Positions 43,437-52,890 of a DNA stretch of 56,517 nucleotides are shown here, piece after piece. The position numbers and the translations under genes are program-made. Below the pieces are notes generated by a model. That model was not told the origin of the DNA and searched no databases. It saw only the letters and a list, made by a program, of their open reading frames with translations. This DNA is from Pseudomonas sp. (GTDB lineage Bacteria; Pseudomonadota; Gammaproteobacteria; Pseudomonadales; Pseudomonadaceae): positions 1-56,517 of the forward strand of contig JAESUC010000177.1 in NCBI GenBank assembly GCA_016763285.1, given 5' to 3'. The first letter of the stretch is position 1; each line of letters opens with the position of its first letter.

Positions 43437-45272
43437 TCAGCTGGCCTGAATCAGGCGGTTGCGGCCGCCGTCCTTGGCGCGATACATGGCCTGGTCTGCG
43501 CGCTCGAAAATCTGCTCGAGGGTATCGCCCTGGCGGAAGTCGGTATAGCCGATGGAAATCGTGATGGTGACCCGCTCCTTCTTGAAATGGAACGGGCTGG
43601 CTTCGATGCCCCGGCGCAGTTCGTCGAGCACCTGGGTGGCCTGTTCCACGCTGGTGCCGGGCATCAGGATGACAAACTCTTCCCCACCGAAGCGACCGAT
43701 GAAGTCCGATTTGCGCAGGCGGCGCGAGAGTTGCTGGGCGATCAGCCGGAGCACCTTGTCCCCTGCCAGGTGGCCGAACTGGTCGTTGACCCGCTTGAAG
43801 TGATCGACATCGAGCACCACCAGCAGCAGCTGGCCGCCGTAGCGCTGCCAGCGTTCATATTCCTCTTCCATGCGCTTCTGCAGGCCGGCCCTGTTGGGCA
43901 GCCCGGTCAGGCTGTCGAGCAGGGCGCGCTTGCGCTGTTCTTCCAGGTGGTTGCGGAAGGTGGTCGCCTCCACCTCCATGGCCTGGATCCGGTCGACCAT
44001 GGACTTCAATCGTCCGGCCACCTGTTGTTCCCGGTCCATATGCAGGGTGCGCGACTGCTCCACGTTGACCAGTAACGCATCGAGCTGGTTCTGCACGTTG
44101 ACCTTGAGGGCTTCCAGATCCGTCGCGGCACTGACTTCGCCGTGCAATCCCTGGACCTGGTCGCGGATGGTGCCCTCCAGGGCCCGGCCCATCTCCATCG
44201 ACCCGGTGTAGGCATCGTGGGCCTCTTCAAGGTTGCCCTGGAACTGGGCCAGCCGACTGTTGAGCTGCTTGAGGTATTGCTCGAAGTCCTGCTGGCGCGT
44301 CTGCTGGGCGCCCAGCACCAACAGTCCCAGCTCATCCAGTGCGGCTGCCAGTTCATACCAGTTGAGGCCGCCGGCGATACGCTCGCGCAATTGCTCGGCC
44401 TTCTGCCGCTGGGTGTCGAGCACCTGCAGTTCCGACAGCAGGTTGATCAGTACCGTCTCGATATGCGCGGAAGCCTGGGAATAGTGCTGCTCTTCGCCGG
44501 ACAGATTGCCGCCGGTCGGAGCGCTGCTCTCCTCCATTGGCTCGGGTTCCGGCTCCGCCGCTGGCGCAGGCGCCTGGCTGGTCGTGTCGATTTCCGGGAG
44601 ATCGGGTATCAGGTCCGGCACCAGGTCCGGTAGCGGAGCCGGTCTGGCGGCCGCGGGAGATGCAGGCGCGGGCGGTGCGGCTGGCTCTGGCGCGGCTGCC
44701 ACCGGGGGCTGCGGTGCGGGTTGTTCATTTTCAGGGGCTGACGGCGCTGCCTGGGGCGTGTGCGAGCTGCCGGAGCCGAAGAGTCGCGCCAGCAGGCCGG
44801 AGGGTGCCTCGCCGGGTGCAGCATTGAGCACCTGGGCCTGGGCTTCGGCGATGTCGGCGACCAGCGCCTCCAGCGTGGCGGCGTACTCGATAGGGGAGTC
44901 CAGCCGCTTGCCGATCTGCCGCAGCAGGTCGCCAAGGTCGCCCTTGAGTTTGCGATGCTGCAGCTGCCGCACCAGGGTGCGCAAGGCGCTGCTGATATTG
45001 CGCATGCGCTCTTCCCGGGCGCTGTCGGCTGCCAGCACGGCCCGTTCAAGTTCCGGCATCAGCTCGTTGAGCAGGTAGGCCGGCGCATCGGGGCGCAGGG
45101 CGCTGCGCAGATCCTTGAGTCGCTTGTCGAGGACCGGGTCCAGCCCGTCTGCTGCAATACTCAGACGCACCAGTCCGCGTCTGAGCATTTCCTGCTGATC
45201 AGATTGCTCGACAGCGGACGTCATGTCCACGCTGCCGGCTGGGGGCCGGGTGGTGTTGCGAGTGTCGCTCAT
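43437..45272 (-). CDS. dgcH: Cytosolic diguanylate cyclase, DgcH-like
   Basis: The 611-residue protein makes cyclic di-GMP. The N-terminal half is helical (about 1-150), followed by an Ala/Pro/Glu-rich linker (about 160-260), long coiled coils (about 265-440) and a GGDEF domain (about 445-605) with active-site GGEEF (529-533) and an RKSD inhibitory site (520-523) at the right distance. No membrane segment is visible. The place beside the endonuclease-dsbA-cytochrome c4 genes matches dgcH (PA5487) of Pseudomonas aeruginosa as I recall it. The stop lies seven bases from the convergent photolyase stop. Confidence 0.9.
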   Translation of the reverse strand: MSDTRNTTRPPAGSVDMTSAVEQSDQQEMLRRGLVRLSIAADGLDPVLDKRLKDLRSALRPDAPAYLLNELMPELERAVLAADSAREERMRNISSALRTLVRQLQHRKLKGDLGDLLRQIGKRLDSPIEYAATLEALVADIAEAQAQVLNAAPGEAPSGLLARLFGSGSSHTPQAAPSAPENEQPAPQPPVAAAPEPAAPPAPASPAAARPAPLPDLVPDLIPDLPEIDTTSQAPAPAAEPEPEPMEESSAPTGGNLSGEEQHYSQASAHIETVLINLLSELQVLDTQRQKAEQLRERIAGGLNWYELAAALDELGLLVLGAQQTRQQDFEQYLKQLNSRLAQFQGNLEEAHDAYTGSMEMGRALEGTIRDQVQGLHGEVSAATDLEALKVNVQNQLDALLVNVEQSRTLHMDREQQVAGRLKSMVDRIQAMEVEATTFRNHLEEQRKRALLDSLTGLPNRAGLQKRMEEEYERWQRYGGQLLLVVLDVDHFKRVNDQFGHLAGDKVLRLIAQQLSRRLRKSDFIGRFGGEEFVILMPGTSVEQATQVLDELRRGIEASPFHFKKERVTITISIGYTDFRQGDTLEQIFERADQAMYRAKDGGRNRLIQAS

Positions 45273-45342
45273 GAGTGCTCCTGCACACAGGGATACAGAA
45301 GATTATATGGAAAAGGGGGCTTCTGGCCAGAACCCGTTGGGG

Positions 45343-46221
45343 TCAGTTTCCGCTCTTGCCGGCCGATGCCGCACAGAGTCCAGGCGGTAGCCGGATATGC
45401 ATGGCCACCGGCAGGTGGTCGGAGATCGGCTGGGTGAGCACTTCGACCTGCTCTATTTTCAGACTTGGACTGATCAGGATGTGATCGAGCACGCGTGCCG
45501 GCTTCCAGCTGGGGTAGGTGCCGGGCAGGTGGGCGGTATGCAACTTGCTGCCCTTGAGCGGTGAGCGTTCGAGCAGATCCTCGGCATGGGTGTTCATGTC
45601 GCCCATCAGCACCACGTGCTGGTGATCGGCAATACGCTCGCGGATATAGGCGAGCTGGTTGGCCCTGCCACGGGTACTCAGCGCCAGGTGCATCATGACC
45701 ACCAGTAGGGAGTTCTGGCCCTCGCCGAAGCTGGTCAGGATGGCGCCGCGCCCCGGCAATACACCGGGCAGCTTGTGATCTTCGAGGTAATCCGGAGCAA
45801 AGCGGCTGAGGAGTCCGTTGGAATGCTGCGCGAAACGCCCAAGATTGCGGTTGAGCTGCTGATACCAGAACGGGAACTGCCCTTCGCGGGCCAGATGCTC
45901 GACCTGATTGATGTAGCCCGAGCGCATGCTGCCACCGTCCACTTCCTGCAGGGCGACCAGATCGAAGTCGCTCAGCACCCGGCCGATCTGGCCGAGGATG
46001 TTGTGCCGACCGGTGGCGGGCAGCAAATGCTGCCAACTGCGCGTCAGGTAGTGGTGGTATTTCTGGGTGTTGATGCCCACCTGGATATTGAAGCTCAACA
46101 GCTTCAGCACCTCCGGCAGGCAATCGCCGTCAGGCGTGCACAGCTCGTTGACCTGCAGGTTACCCGGCAGCATCTGGCCATGCAGCGACCGACGGCGGGG
46201 GGAGGCTCCTTGGCTCGCCAT
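45343..46221 (-). CDS. Endonuclease/exonuclease/phosphatase (EEP) family protein
   Basis: The 292-residue protein shows the EEP fold: LLSFNIQVG, the metal-binding glutamate in LVALQEVDGG, MHLALSTRGRANQL, VLMGDMNTH with catalytic DMN, and a terminal SDHLPVAMHI. The substrate (DNA, RNA, lipid or phosphoester) is unknown. It lies nine bases downstream of dsbA on the same strand. The first 15 residues are basic and lack a clear signal peptide. Confidence 0.87.
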   Translation of the reverse strand: MASQGASPRRRSLHGQMLPGNLQVNELCTPDGDCLPEVLKLLSFNIQVGINTQKYHHYLTRSWQHLLPATGRHNILGQIGRVLSDFDLVALQEVDGGSMRSGYINQVEHLAREGQFPFWYQQLNRNLGRFAQHSNGLLSRFAPDYLEDHKLPGVLPGRGAILTSFGEGQNSLLVVMMHLALSTRGRANQLAYIRERIADHQHVVLMGDMNTHAEDLLERSPLKGSKLHTAHLPGTYPSWKPARVLDHILISPSLKIEQVEVLTQPISDHLPVAMHIRLPPGLCAASAGKSGN

Positions 46222-46230
46222 GGGCTGGCC

Positions 46231-46875
46231 TCAGAGCGCCTTGCGCTCGCGGGCGACCAGGAAATCAGCGACTTCAAGCATCTTGTCGAAACCACCTACC
46301 ATGCCGCCTTCGATGCGGTACTTGCCGTTGACGATCAGCGTCGGCACACCGGTGGCGCGGTAGGCCTTGGCCAGGCGACCAGCCTCGGCCAGCTTGCTGC
46401 GCACGCCAAAGGACGACCAGGCCTTGGTGAATTCTTCCTCGCTGATGCCGTAGGGCTCGAGGAATTCGATCATTTCCTCTTCGCTGGCCAGACGCTTCTT
46501 CTCGACGTGGATCGCATTGAAGATGGCCTTGTGGGTCTCTTCCAGCTTGTTCAGGCTCTGAACCGTGTAGAACAGCTGTGCGTGGGTATTCCATACCCCC
46601 CCGAACAGGGCCGGAACTTCACGGAAGCTGACATCCTCGGGCAGGTCTTTCTTCCATTCCTGCAGGACCGGCTCGAACTGGAAGCAATGGCCGCAGCCGT
46701 ACCAGAACAGCTCTGCCACTTCGACCTTGTCGGGATTCTGGGTGGGTGCGGGGGTGGTCAGCTCGATGTAATGTTCGCCGGCCTTGAACTCGGCTGGGGC
46801 GGCCAGTACCTGGGCCTGCAGCGTTGCAAAACTGCCCAGCAGCCAGACCAGTGTCGCGGTCATCAATACGCGCAT
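46231..46875 (-). CDS. dsbA: Thiol:disulfide interchange protein DsbA
   Basis: DsbA introduces disulfides into periplasmic proteins. The ATG at 46875 gives 214 residues with a Sec signal (MRVLMTATLVWLLGSFATLQAQ), the thioredoxin-fold active site FWYGCGHCFQFEP (C61, C64), an all-helical insertion (about 85-165) and the cis-proline loop TGVPTLIVNGKY. A frame extension up to 46971 has no homology and is rejected. It follows the cytochrome c4 gene by about 155 bases on the same strand. Confidence 0.94.
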   Translation of the reverse strand: MRVLMTATLVWLLGSFATLQAQVLAAPAEFKAGEHYIELTTPAPTQNPDKVEVAELFWYGCGHCFQFEPVLQEWKKDLPEDVSFREVPALFGGVWNTHAQLFYTVQSLNKLEETHKAIFNAIHVEKKRLASEEEMIEFLEPYGISEEEFTKAWSSFGVRSKLAEAGRLAKAYRATGVPTLIVNGKYRIEGGMVGGFDKMLEVADFLVARERKAL

Positions 46876-47031
46876 TATTGGATTCCTATCGAGTTTTATT
46901 TTTGCAGCTGGTGTATGGGACACGCCAGCGCGCTGAAAATTCATCATACGGCGTTTCCGGGCCGCCGCCAAAAGGGTGACCTAAGCCACCCTTCAATTGA
47001 AGCCCGAGACATACCCGGCAACACAAAGGAC

Positions 47032-47640
47032 CTAGCGCAGGCCCTGGATGTAGTTGGATACCGCTTCAATGTCCTTGTTGCTAAGGCGGCCGGCGATAGT
47101 GCGCATGATCATGGCTTCACCATCGTTGGTACGCTCGCCTTCGCGGAAATTGGTCAGCTGCTTGGCAGTATAGGCTGCATGCTGGCCAGCCAGGCGCGGA
47201 TAGCCTGCCGGGTCGTTACCCTTGCCGGTAGGCGAATGGCAGCCGGTACAGGCCGGCAGGCCGGTGGACAGGTCGCCACCACGGAAGATCTCTTCACCGC
47301 GTACCGCCAGTTCCGCATCAGCCACGCCCATCGCAGGCACCTGAGCGTCGTAGAACGCGGCGATGTCGCGCAGATCCTGTTCGTTCAGGGGATCGAGGAT
47401 GCCGGTCATTTCGACGATGACGCGGCGGCCTTCCTTGACGTCCAGGAGCTGTTTGTACAGATACTTTTCACCCAGTGCCGCGAGTTTGGGGAAGTTGGGC
47501 ATGGCGCTGTTGCCATCACTGCCGTGGCAGGCGGCACAGGTGGTCACCTTGCCTGCACCGGCTTCAGCGTCACCCTGCACTGCATGGACCGAACCGGCCA
47601 TACCGAGAGACAACACCAGACTAACGAGTAATTTATTCAT
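47032..47640 (-). CDS. Dihaem cytochrome c4
   Basis: Cytochrome c4 passes electrons from the bc1 complex to terminal oxidases in the periplasm. The 202-residue protein has a signal peptide ending near SVHAVQ and two haem-binding CXXCH motifs, CAACH (35-39) and CTGCH (131-135), each in a cytochrome c domain with a conserved methionine-bearing segment downstream (VEMTG, AMIMRTIAGRLS). The length fits the family. It is divergent from engB and upstream of dsbA. Confidence 0.94.
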   Translation of the reverse strand: MNKLLVSLVLSLGMAGSVHAVQGDAEAGAGKVTTCAACHGSDGNSAMPNFPKLAALGEKYLYKQLLDVKEGRRVIVEMTGILDPLNEQDLRDIAAFYDAQVPAMGVADAELAVRGEEIFRGGDLSTGLPACTGCHSPTGKGNDPAGYPRLAGQHAAYTAKQLTNFREGERTNDGEAMIMRTIAGRLSNKDIEAVSNYIQGLR

Positions 47641-47913
47641 CGGCTAATCCAATTACGGCTGAAAGAGTGGCTTGGTCTGTTCCTCCGGCGTGATCGCCGT
47701 GTTATCTGGAGCAGCCTGCCTTGTTTATCCCGAATCTGACCTCTGCACAAGCAATCCGGACCTGATGGCCCATGCTATCCGTCGCCTTGGGGCGACGCAA
47801 TGTCCAGAATGTCGCAGTAAGCTTTCGCGATATAAAACCGCAGCAGTATATACTAAGGTGATGGTCAAGGTGAATGTCATCGACCACTCGACAGTAGCAT
47901 AACGGATCTTCCC
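47641..47913. other. Non-coding interval between cytochrome c4 and engB, with a hairpin
   Basis: The 273-base divergent gap holds the promoters of both genes. A perfect hairpin CGTCGCC-ttgg-GGCGACG lies at 47780-47797, and an AT-rich patch with TATAAAA and TATATACT at about 47830-47850 is a likely promoter region. No convincing small gene is seen. Confidence 0.5.
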
Positions 47914-48576
47914 ATGCCCTCAGCAACACCCCTGGTTTCCCTTTGTCAGCAAGCCACCTTCATCAAGAGCGCCAGTCAGGTGGAGCAATGCCCGCTTGAT
48001 CGCGGCTTCGAGGTGGCGTTTGCTGGCCGTTCCAACGCCGGCAAGTCCAGCGCTCTCAATACCCTGACCCATGCGCGCCTGGCGCGCACATCGAAGACGC
48101 CCGGCCGTACCCAGCTGATCAACTTCTTTGGCCTGGACGAGCAGCGCCGATTGGTCGACCTGCCCGGTTACGGTTACGCCAAGGTGCCGTTGGCGCTGAA
48201 GGAGCACTGGAAGGAGCACCTGGACGCCTACCTGACCGGGCGCGACTCTTTGGCCGGGCTGGTGCTGGTGATGGACATTCGCCACCCGCTGTCGGATTTC
48301 GACCGGATGATGCTGGAATGGAGCGATGTGAGCGGCCTGCCGGCACATATCCTGCTCAGCAAGGCCGACAAGCTGGCCTACGGTGCCGCCAAGAACGTGC
48401 TGCTCAAGGTACAGACGATCGTGCGCAAAGAGTATGGCAACCGGGCCACGGTGCAGCTTTTTTCCGCGCCCAAGCGTCAGGGGCTGGAGGAGGCCTACGA
48501 AGTGCTGGAAACCTGGTTGTTCAACGAGGAAGACCAGCCGCCAGCCGAAGCGGACGCTGAAGACAGCGGAGAATGA
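47914..48576 (+). CDS. engB: Ribosome biogenesis GTPase EngB (YihA/YsxC)
   Basis: EngB is an essential GTPase for 50S subunit assembly. The 220-residue protein contains G1 GRSNAGKS (38-45), the switch region [15 protein letters not shown]3 [10 protein letters not shown]4 LLSKADKL and a C-terminal [11 protein letters not shown]. The acidic, Pro-rich last 20 residues are typical of Pseudomonas. It converges with polA, and the small RNA gene lies between them, as ersA does in Pseudomonas aeruginosa and spf does near polA in Escherichia coli. Confidence 0.95.
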   Translation: MPSATPLVSLCQQATFIKSASQVEQCPLDRGFEVAFAGRSNAGKSSALNTLTHARLARTSKTPGRTQLINFFGLDEQRRLVDLPGYGYAKVPLALKEHWKEHLDAYLTGRDSLAGLVLVMDIRHPLSDFDRMMLEWSDVSGLPAHILLSKADKLAYGAAKNVLLKVQTIVRKEYGNRATVQLFSAPKRQGLEEAYEVLETWLFNEEDQPPAEADAEDSGE

Positions 48577-48599
48577 TCTGCCGGCAGTAAACGGCAGGC

Positions 48600-48641
48600 A
48601 AAAAAAACCCCGGATCTCGTATGGGGAGGGAAGATCCGGGG
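48600..48641 (-). terminator. Rho-independent terminator of the ErsA-like RNA
   Basis: On the minus strand CCCCGGATCT and AGATCCGGGG form a perfect 10-bp stem, followed directly by eight T residues (48607-48600). The 14-base loop reads TCCCTCCCCATACG. This is the strongest intrinsic terminator in the window. Confidence 0.95.
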
Positions 48642-48733
48642 CTCAAGAATCGGGCTGTGCTAGGAAAGGGCCGCCCGATGTTCTGCCAACACTAAATCAC
48701 ATCTAGGAAGATGAAAGGCTTGACTGGCCATTC
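48600..48733 (-). ncRNA. ersA: ErsA-like sigma-E/AlgU-dependent small RNA
   Basis: A non-coding interval between engB and polA carries a sigma-E-type promoter and a strong terminator about 134 bases apart. In Pseudomonas aeruginosa the AlgU-dependent RNA ErsA, about 130 nt, lies in the same engB-polA gap (PA5492-PA5493). The predicted RNA has pyrimidine-rich stretches (CCTTTCATCTTCC, CCCTTTCCT) and a C-rich loop, TCCCTCCCC, inside the terminator hairpin that could pair with Shine-Dalgarno sequences; the U8 tail suits Hfq. Synteny, size, promoter class and terminator agree; primary-sequence homology was not checked. Confidence 0.82.
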
Positions 48734-48739
48734 AGAGTC

Positions 48740-48767
48740 TGTGACCAGTGCGTCGCCGATAAGTTCC
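48740..48767 (-). promoter_or_regulatory. Sigma-E/AlgU promoter of the ErsA-like RNA
   Basis: On the minus strand GGAACTT (48767-48761) is followed after exactly 15 bases by GTCACA (48745-48740), close to the sigma-E pattern GGAACTT-N15-GTCAAA/GTCTAA. The -35 is perfect. Transcription should start near 48733, just downstream of the polA stop codon. Confidence 0.8.
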
Positions 48768-48799
48768 GGATCCTTCGCACAATATTCAAATTTTTTCGC

Positions 48800-51541
48800 T
48801 CAGTGCGCTTCGTCCCAGTTGTTACCCACCCCGACATCGACCACCAGCGGCACATCCAGGCTGGCGGCGGCTGCCATATGCTCCTTCAGACCGGTGCTGA
48901 CCTGGTCGACCAGGTCCTCGCGCACCTCCAGAACCAGTTCGTCATGCACCTGCATGACCACCCGGGCATCCAGTTCGCTGTCGCGCAGCCAATTGTCCAC
49001 ACGGACCATGGCGCGCTTGATGATATCCGCTGCCGTACCCTGCATTGGAGCGTTGATCGCGGTGCGTTCGGCGCCCTTGCGCATGGCCTGGTTCTTGGCG
49101 TGGATCTCGGGCAGGTACAGACGGCGACCAAACAGGGTCTCCACATAGCCCTGTTCCCCGGCCTGTGCCCGGGTGCGCTCCATGTAGGCCAGCACACCGG
49201 GATAGCGGGTAAAGTAGCGGTCGATGTAGGCCTGCGCCTGCTTGCGATCGACATCGATCTGCTTGGCCAGGCCGAAGGCGCTCATGCCATAGATCAGGCC
49301 GAAGTTGATCGCCTTGGCACTGCGCCGCTGGTCGGCGGATACGGCATCGAGTTCGACGCCAAAGACCTCGGCAGCGGTGGCCTTGTGCACGTCCAGCCCA
49401 TGGCGGAAGGCATGCAGCAAGCCTTCGTCCTGGGCCAGGTGGGCCATGATGCGCAGTTCGATCTGCGAATAGTCGGCGGCCATCAGCTTGTAGCCCGCCG
49501 GGGCGATAAAGGCCTGGCGTATGCGCCGGCCTTCGGCACTGCGGATCGGGATGTTCTGCAGGTTCGGATCGGACGATGACAGCCGGCCGGTGGCCGTGAC
49601 CGCCTGGTGGTAGCTGGTGTGGATGCGGCCGGTGCGGGGATTGATCTGCTCCGGCAGCCGGTCGGTATAGGTGCTCTTGAGCTTGCTCACCGTGCGGTAC
49701 TGCATGATCACCTGGGGCAACGGGTAACCCTGCTCGGCCAGCTCGGCGAGTACCGCCTCGGCCGTCGAGGCCTGGCCCTTGGCGGTCTTGCTGATCACCG
49801 GGATGCCCTGCTTTTCGTACAGGATTACGCCCAGTTGCTTGGGTGAGCCCAGATTGAACTCTTCCCCGGCGAGCTCGAACGCCTGGCGTTCCAGCGCCAC
49901 CATCTTCTCGCCCAGCTCGCGGCTCTGGATGCCCAGCAGCTGGGCGTCAACCAGCGTGCCGCAGCGTTCTATATCGGCCAGCACCGGTACCAGGGGCATT
50001 TCTATGTCCTGCAGCACGCTGGCCACCGAGGGTTGCTCGGCCAGTCTGGCCCAGAGCGTCTGGTGCAGGCGCAGGGTCACATCGGCATCTTCGGCGGCGT
50101 AAGGGCCGGCCTGCTCCAGGGCAACCTGGTCAAAGGTCAGCTGCTTGGCACCCTTGCCGGCAATGTCCTCATAGCGGATGGTGCCCTGGCCCAGATATTT
50201 CAGCGCCAGGCTGTCCATGTCGTGGCGTGTGGCGGTGGAATCCAGCACATAGGACTCGAGCATGGTGTCGAAGGCGACGCCGCGCACGCGAATGCCGTAG
50301 TGGGCCAGTACGTTTATATCGTACTTGGCATGCTGGGCCACCTTGGCCTTGTCGGCATCCTCGAGCAGGGGCTTGAGTGCCGCCAGTACGCGGTCCCGGT
50401 CCAGTTGCTCGGGTACGCCCATATAGCTGTGGCAGAGCGGAATGTAGGCGGCCTCGTGGGGGCTGACGGCCAGGGAGACGCCGACCAGCTCGGCGAGCTG
50501 GGCATGGATGCTGGTGGTTTCGGTGTCGAAGGCGAAGAGTTCCGCCGCCTTGAGCTTGTCGAGCCAGCGGTCGAAATCGGCCCACTCGAGGATGGTTTCA
50601 TATTCGGGCTCGACCTGCGGCGCCTCGCCGGGTATCTCCCGTGCAACACCGGCTGCCTTGTCTTCGCGCAGCAGGTCGTCCAGCCAGTTCTTGAATTCCA
50701 GCTCCCGGTAGAGCTCCATCAGCGCCGGGCGGTCGGGTTCGCCCGGCATCAGGGCGTCGGCGCGCAGCTCCAGTTCGACATCGACCTTGATGGTCGCCAG
50801 CTGGTAGGAGAGATAAGCCATTTCCTTGTGTTCGACCAGCTTCTCGGCGAGCTTCTTGGCACCCCGGATAGGTAGCTCGGCTATCTTCTCCAGGTTGCTG
50901 TAGATCAGATCCAGACCACCGCCAATGCCCGCTACCAGTCCGACCGCGGTTTTTTCACCGACACCCGGCACGCCGGGGATGTTGTCGGACTTGTCGCCCA
51001 TCAGGGCGAGAAAATCGATGATGCACTCGGGGCCGACGCCGAACTTCTCCTTGACCCCGGCTACGTCAAGCACGGTGCCGCTCATGGTATTGACCAGGGT
51101 GATGCGCTCATCGACCAGTTGCGCCATGTCCTTGTCGCCGGTGGAGATCACCACCGGGTAGCCTGCAGCAGCGCGCTGGCAGGCGAGGGTGCCGATCACG
51201 TCGTCGGCTTCCACCCCGTCCACGCACAGCAGCGGCAATCCCAGGGCGCGCACGCTGGCATGCAGGGGCTCGATCTGTACGCGCAGGTCGTCGGGCATCG
51301 GCGGGCGCTGCGACTTGTAATCCTCGAACAGCTCATCGCGAAAGGTCTTGCCCTTGGCATCAAACACCACCGCAAAGGGGCTGTCGGGATACTGCCGACG
51401 CAGGCTGTTGAGCATGTTGAGCACGCCCTTGACCGCTCCGGTGGGTTTGCCGGTCGAGGTCATCAGTGGCGGCAGCGCGTGAAAGGCCCGGTAGAGGTAG
51501 GAGGAACCATCAACCAGAACGAGGGGGGCTTGGTCAGTCAT
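48800..51541 (-). CDS. polA: DNA polymerase I
   Basis: The 913-residue enzyme removes RNA primers and fills gaps. It contains the 5' nuclease domain (about 1-290; [27 protein letters not shown] and a [17 protein letters not shown] helix-hairpin-helix), a 3'-5' exonuclease domain with its catalytic acid motif intact (FAFDTETTS), and the polymerase domain with DYSQIELR, the O-helix [19 protein letters not shown] and [12 protein letters not shown]. The length matches the family and all domains look active. Confidence 0.97.
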   Translation of the reverse strand: MTDQAPLVLVDGSSYLYRAFHALPPLMTSTGKPTGAVKGVLNMLNSLRRQYPDSPFAVVFDAKGKTFRDELFEDYKSQRPPMPDDLRVQIEPLHASVRALGLPLLCVDGVEADDVIGTLACQRAAAGYPVVISTGDKDMAQLVDERITLVNTMSGTVLDVAGVKEKFGVGPECIIDFLALMGDKSDNIPGVPGVGEKTAVGLVAGIGGGLDLIYSNLEKIAELPIRGAKKLAEKLVEHKEMAYLSYQLATIKVDVELELRADALMPGEPDRPALMELYRELEFKNWLDDLLREDKAAGVAREIPGEAPQVEPEYETILEWADFDRWLDKLKAAELFAFDTETTSIHAQLAELVGVSLAVSPHEAAYIPLCHSYMGVPEQLDRDRVLAALKPLLEDADKAKVAQHAKYDINVLAHYGIRVRGVAFDTMLESYVLDSTATRHDMDSLALKYLGQGTIRYEDIAGKGAKQLTFDQVALEQAGPYAAEDADVTLRLHQTLWARLAEQPSVASVLQDIEMPLVPVLADIERCGTLVDAQLLGIQSRELGEKMVALERQAFELAGEEFNLGSPKQLGVILYEKQGIPVISKTAKGQASTAEAVLAELAEQGYPLPQVIMQYRTVSKLKSTYTDRLPEQINPRTGRIHTSYHQAVTATGRLSSSDPNLQNIPIRSAEGRRIRQAFIAPAGYKLMAADYSQIELRIMAHLAQDEGLLHAFRHGLDVHKATAAEVFGVELDAVSADQRRSAKAINFGLIYGMSAFGLAKQIDVDRKQAQAYIDRYFTRYPGVLAYMERTRAQAGEQGYVETLFGRRLYLPEIHAKNQAMRKGAERTAINAPMQGTAADIIKRAMVRVDNWLRDSELDARVVMQVHDELVLEVREDLVDQVSTGLKEHMAAAASLDVPLVVDVGVGNNWDEAH

Positions 51542-51637
51542 GCTTCAGGTCAACTTCCGTTGGCTAAAAAGGGGCTAGAATGAGAAAGTCGTAATACAAC
51601 AGAAGACAACAATCACATCACAAGAGACAAGACTATC

Positions 51638-51928
51638 ATGATACGCATACTTGGCCGTGCCTTGGCGGTGACCGGGCTGGCGCTGCTGATCAGCCAGACC
51701 GCAGTGGCCCAGGAGGCCGTGACTGCCGAGCCCGATGTGGTTATTCGGCAGGAAGGCGATCGCACTGTCGAGGAATACCGGGTCAACGGATTTCTCTATG
51801 CCATCAAGGTCATTCCGCAGGCAGGACCGCCCTATTTTCTGGTAGCAGTGGATGACGAGGGCAACTTCATGCGATCGGACCAGCCGGAGGGTATGCGCAT
51901 TCCCTCCTGGAAGATCTTCGAATGGTAG
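51638..51928 (+). CDS. DUF2782 periplasmic protein
   Basis: A 96-residue secreted protein with a signal peptide (about 1-24, ending AVAQ) and a DUF2782 domain: EPDVVIRQEGDRTVEEYRVN, then LYAIKVIPQAGPPYFLV and a terminal SWKIFEW. Function is unknown. The gene between polA and thrB matches PA5494 of Pseudomonas aeruginosa. It is divergent from polA and ends eight bases before thrB, so the two are probably co-transcribed. Confidence 0.88.
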   Translation: MIRILGRALAVTGLALLISQTAVAQEAVTAEPDVVIRQEGDRTVEEYRVNGFLYAIKVIPQAGPPYFLVAVDDEGNFMRSDQPEGMRIPSWKIFEW

Positions 51929-51936
51929 CCTGATCC

Positions 51937-52890
51937 ATGTCGGTATTCACGCCACTCAGTCAGGCCGAGCTGAGCCGCTTTCTCGAGCCCTTCGAGCTTG
52001 GCCGCCTGGTCGCTTTCGAGGGCATCAGCGCCGGGACCGAGAACAGCAATTTCTTCGTCAGCTGTGAGCAGGGCGAGTTTGTGCTGACCCTGATCGAGCG
52101 TGGGCCGGTGGAGGATCTGCCGTTTTTCGTCAGCCTGCTCGATTGTCTGCACGCGGCGGATCTGCCGGTACCCTTCGCGGTGCCCGATCAGCTAGGCCGC
52201 AAGCTGCATCAGCTCAGTGGCAAACCCGCCCTGCTGCAACCGCGGCTGGCCGGCAAGCATGTGCAGCAGCCCGATGCGCGCCACTGTCAGGCCGTGGGCA
52301 AGGTACTGGCACAGATGCATGAAGCCACACTGCCCTGCGATCTGGCCCGGCAAAGCGATCGCGGGCTGGCCTGGATGGCGCAGCAAACCGGTGACATGCT
52401 CGAGCAGTTGAGCGCGGCCGAGCGTGAGCTGGTCGAACCCCTGCTGGCGCTCATGCAGGAGCTGCTTGACCAGCGGCCAGCGATGCCCAAGGCGGTGCTG
52501 CACGGTGACCTGTTCCGCGACAATGTGCTGTTCGAAGGGCCCAACCTGACCGGCGTGATCGATTTCTACAACGCAGCAACCGGCTGGGCGCTGTATGACC
52601 TGGCGATCTGCGTCAATGACTGGTGCCTGGACGACCAGGCGCGTCTGGACCCCGAGCGGGCCCAGGCGATGCTGGCGGGTTATGCCTCCCAACGCCGCTT
52701 TCTTGCCGTCGAGGCTGCCCACTGGCCGGACATGCTGCGGCTGGCTGCGCTGCGTTTCTGGCTTTCACGGCGTATTGCCGCAGCGGACCATCAGGAAAAG
52801 CCCGGCGTGCTGGTCAAGGACCCCGAGCATTTCCTGCGGGTATTGGAGGGTCACCGGGAGGTGACCGTGCAGCTGCCTATCGCGCTCTGA
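51937..52890 (+). CDS. thrB: Homoserine kinase (APH/choline-kinase-like type)
   Basis: ThrB phosphorylates homoserine in threonine synthesis. The 317-residue protein is the aminoglycoside-phosphotransferase-fold form common in Pseudomonas, not the GHMP form: GISAGTENSNFFV near the N-terminus, the catalytic loop VLHGDLFRDNVLF and the metal site GVIDFYNAATG. Its TGA stop touches the TCA (stop) of the convergent znuA and the two form the centre of an 18-base palindrome. Confidence 0.93.
   Translation: MSVFTPLSQAELSRFLEPFELGRLVAFEGISAGTENSNFFVSCEQGEFVLTLIERGPVEDLPFFVSLLDCLHAADLPVPFAVPDQLGRKLHQLSGKPALLQPRLAGKHVQQPDARHCQAVGKVLAQMHEATLPCDLARQSDRGLAWMAQQTGDMLEQLSAAERELVEPLLALMQELLDQRPAMPKAVLHGDLFRDNVLFEGPNLTGVIDFYNAATGWALYDLAICVNDWCLDDQARLDPERAQAMLAGYASQRRFLAVEAAHWPDMLRLAALRFWLSRRIAAADHQEKPGVLVKDPEHFLRVLEGHREVTVQLPIAL

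Noticed and set aside
47672-47902. 76-codon plus-strand frame upstream of engB
   Set aside because: It contains a CxxC-like pair by chance, lacks a ribosome binding site and covers the likely promoter region.
48577-48641. Terminator belonging only to engB on the plus strand
   Set aside because: On the plus strand the stem is followed by CTCAAG with no T-run, whereas on the minus strand it has eight T residues.
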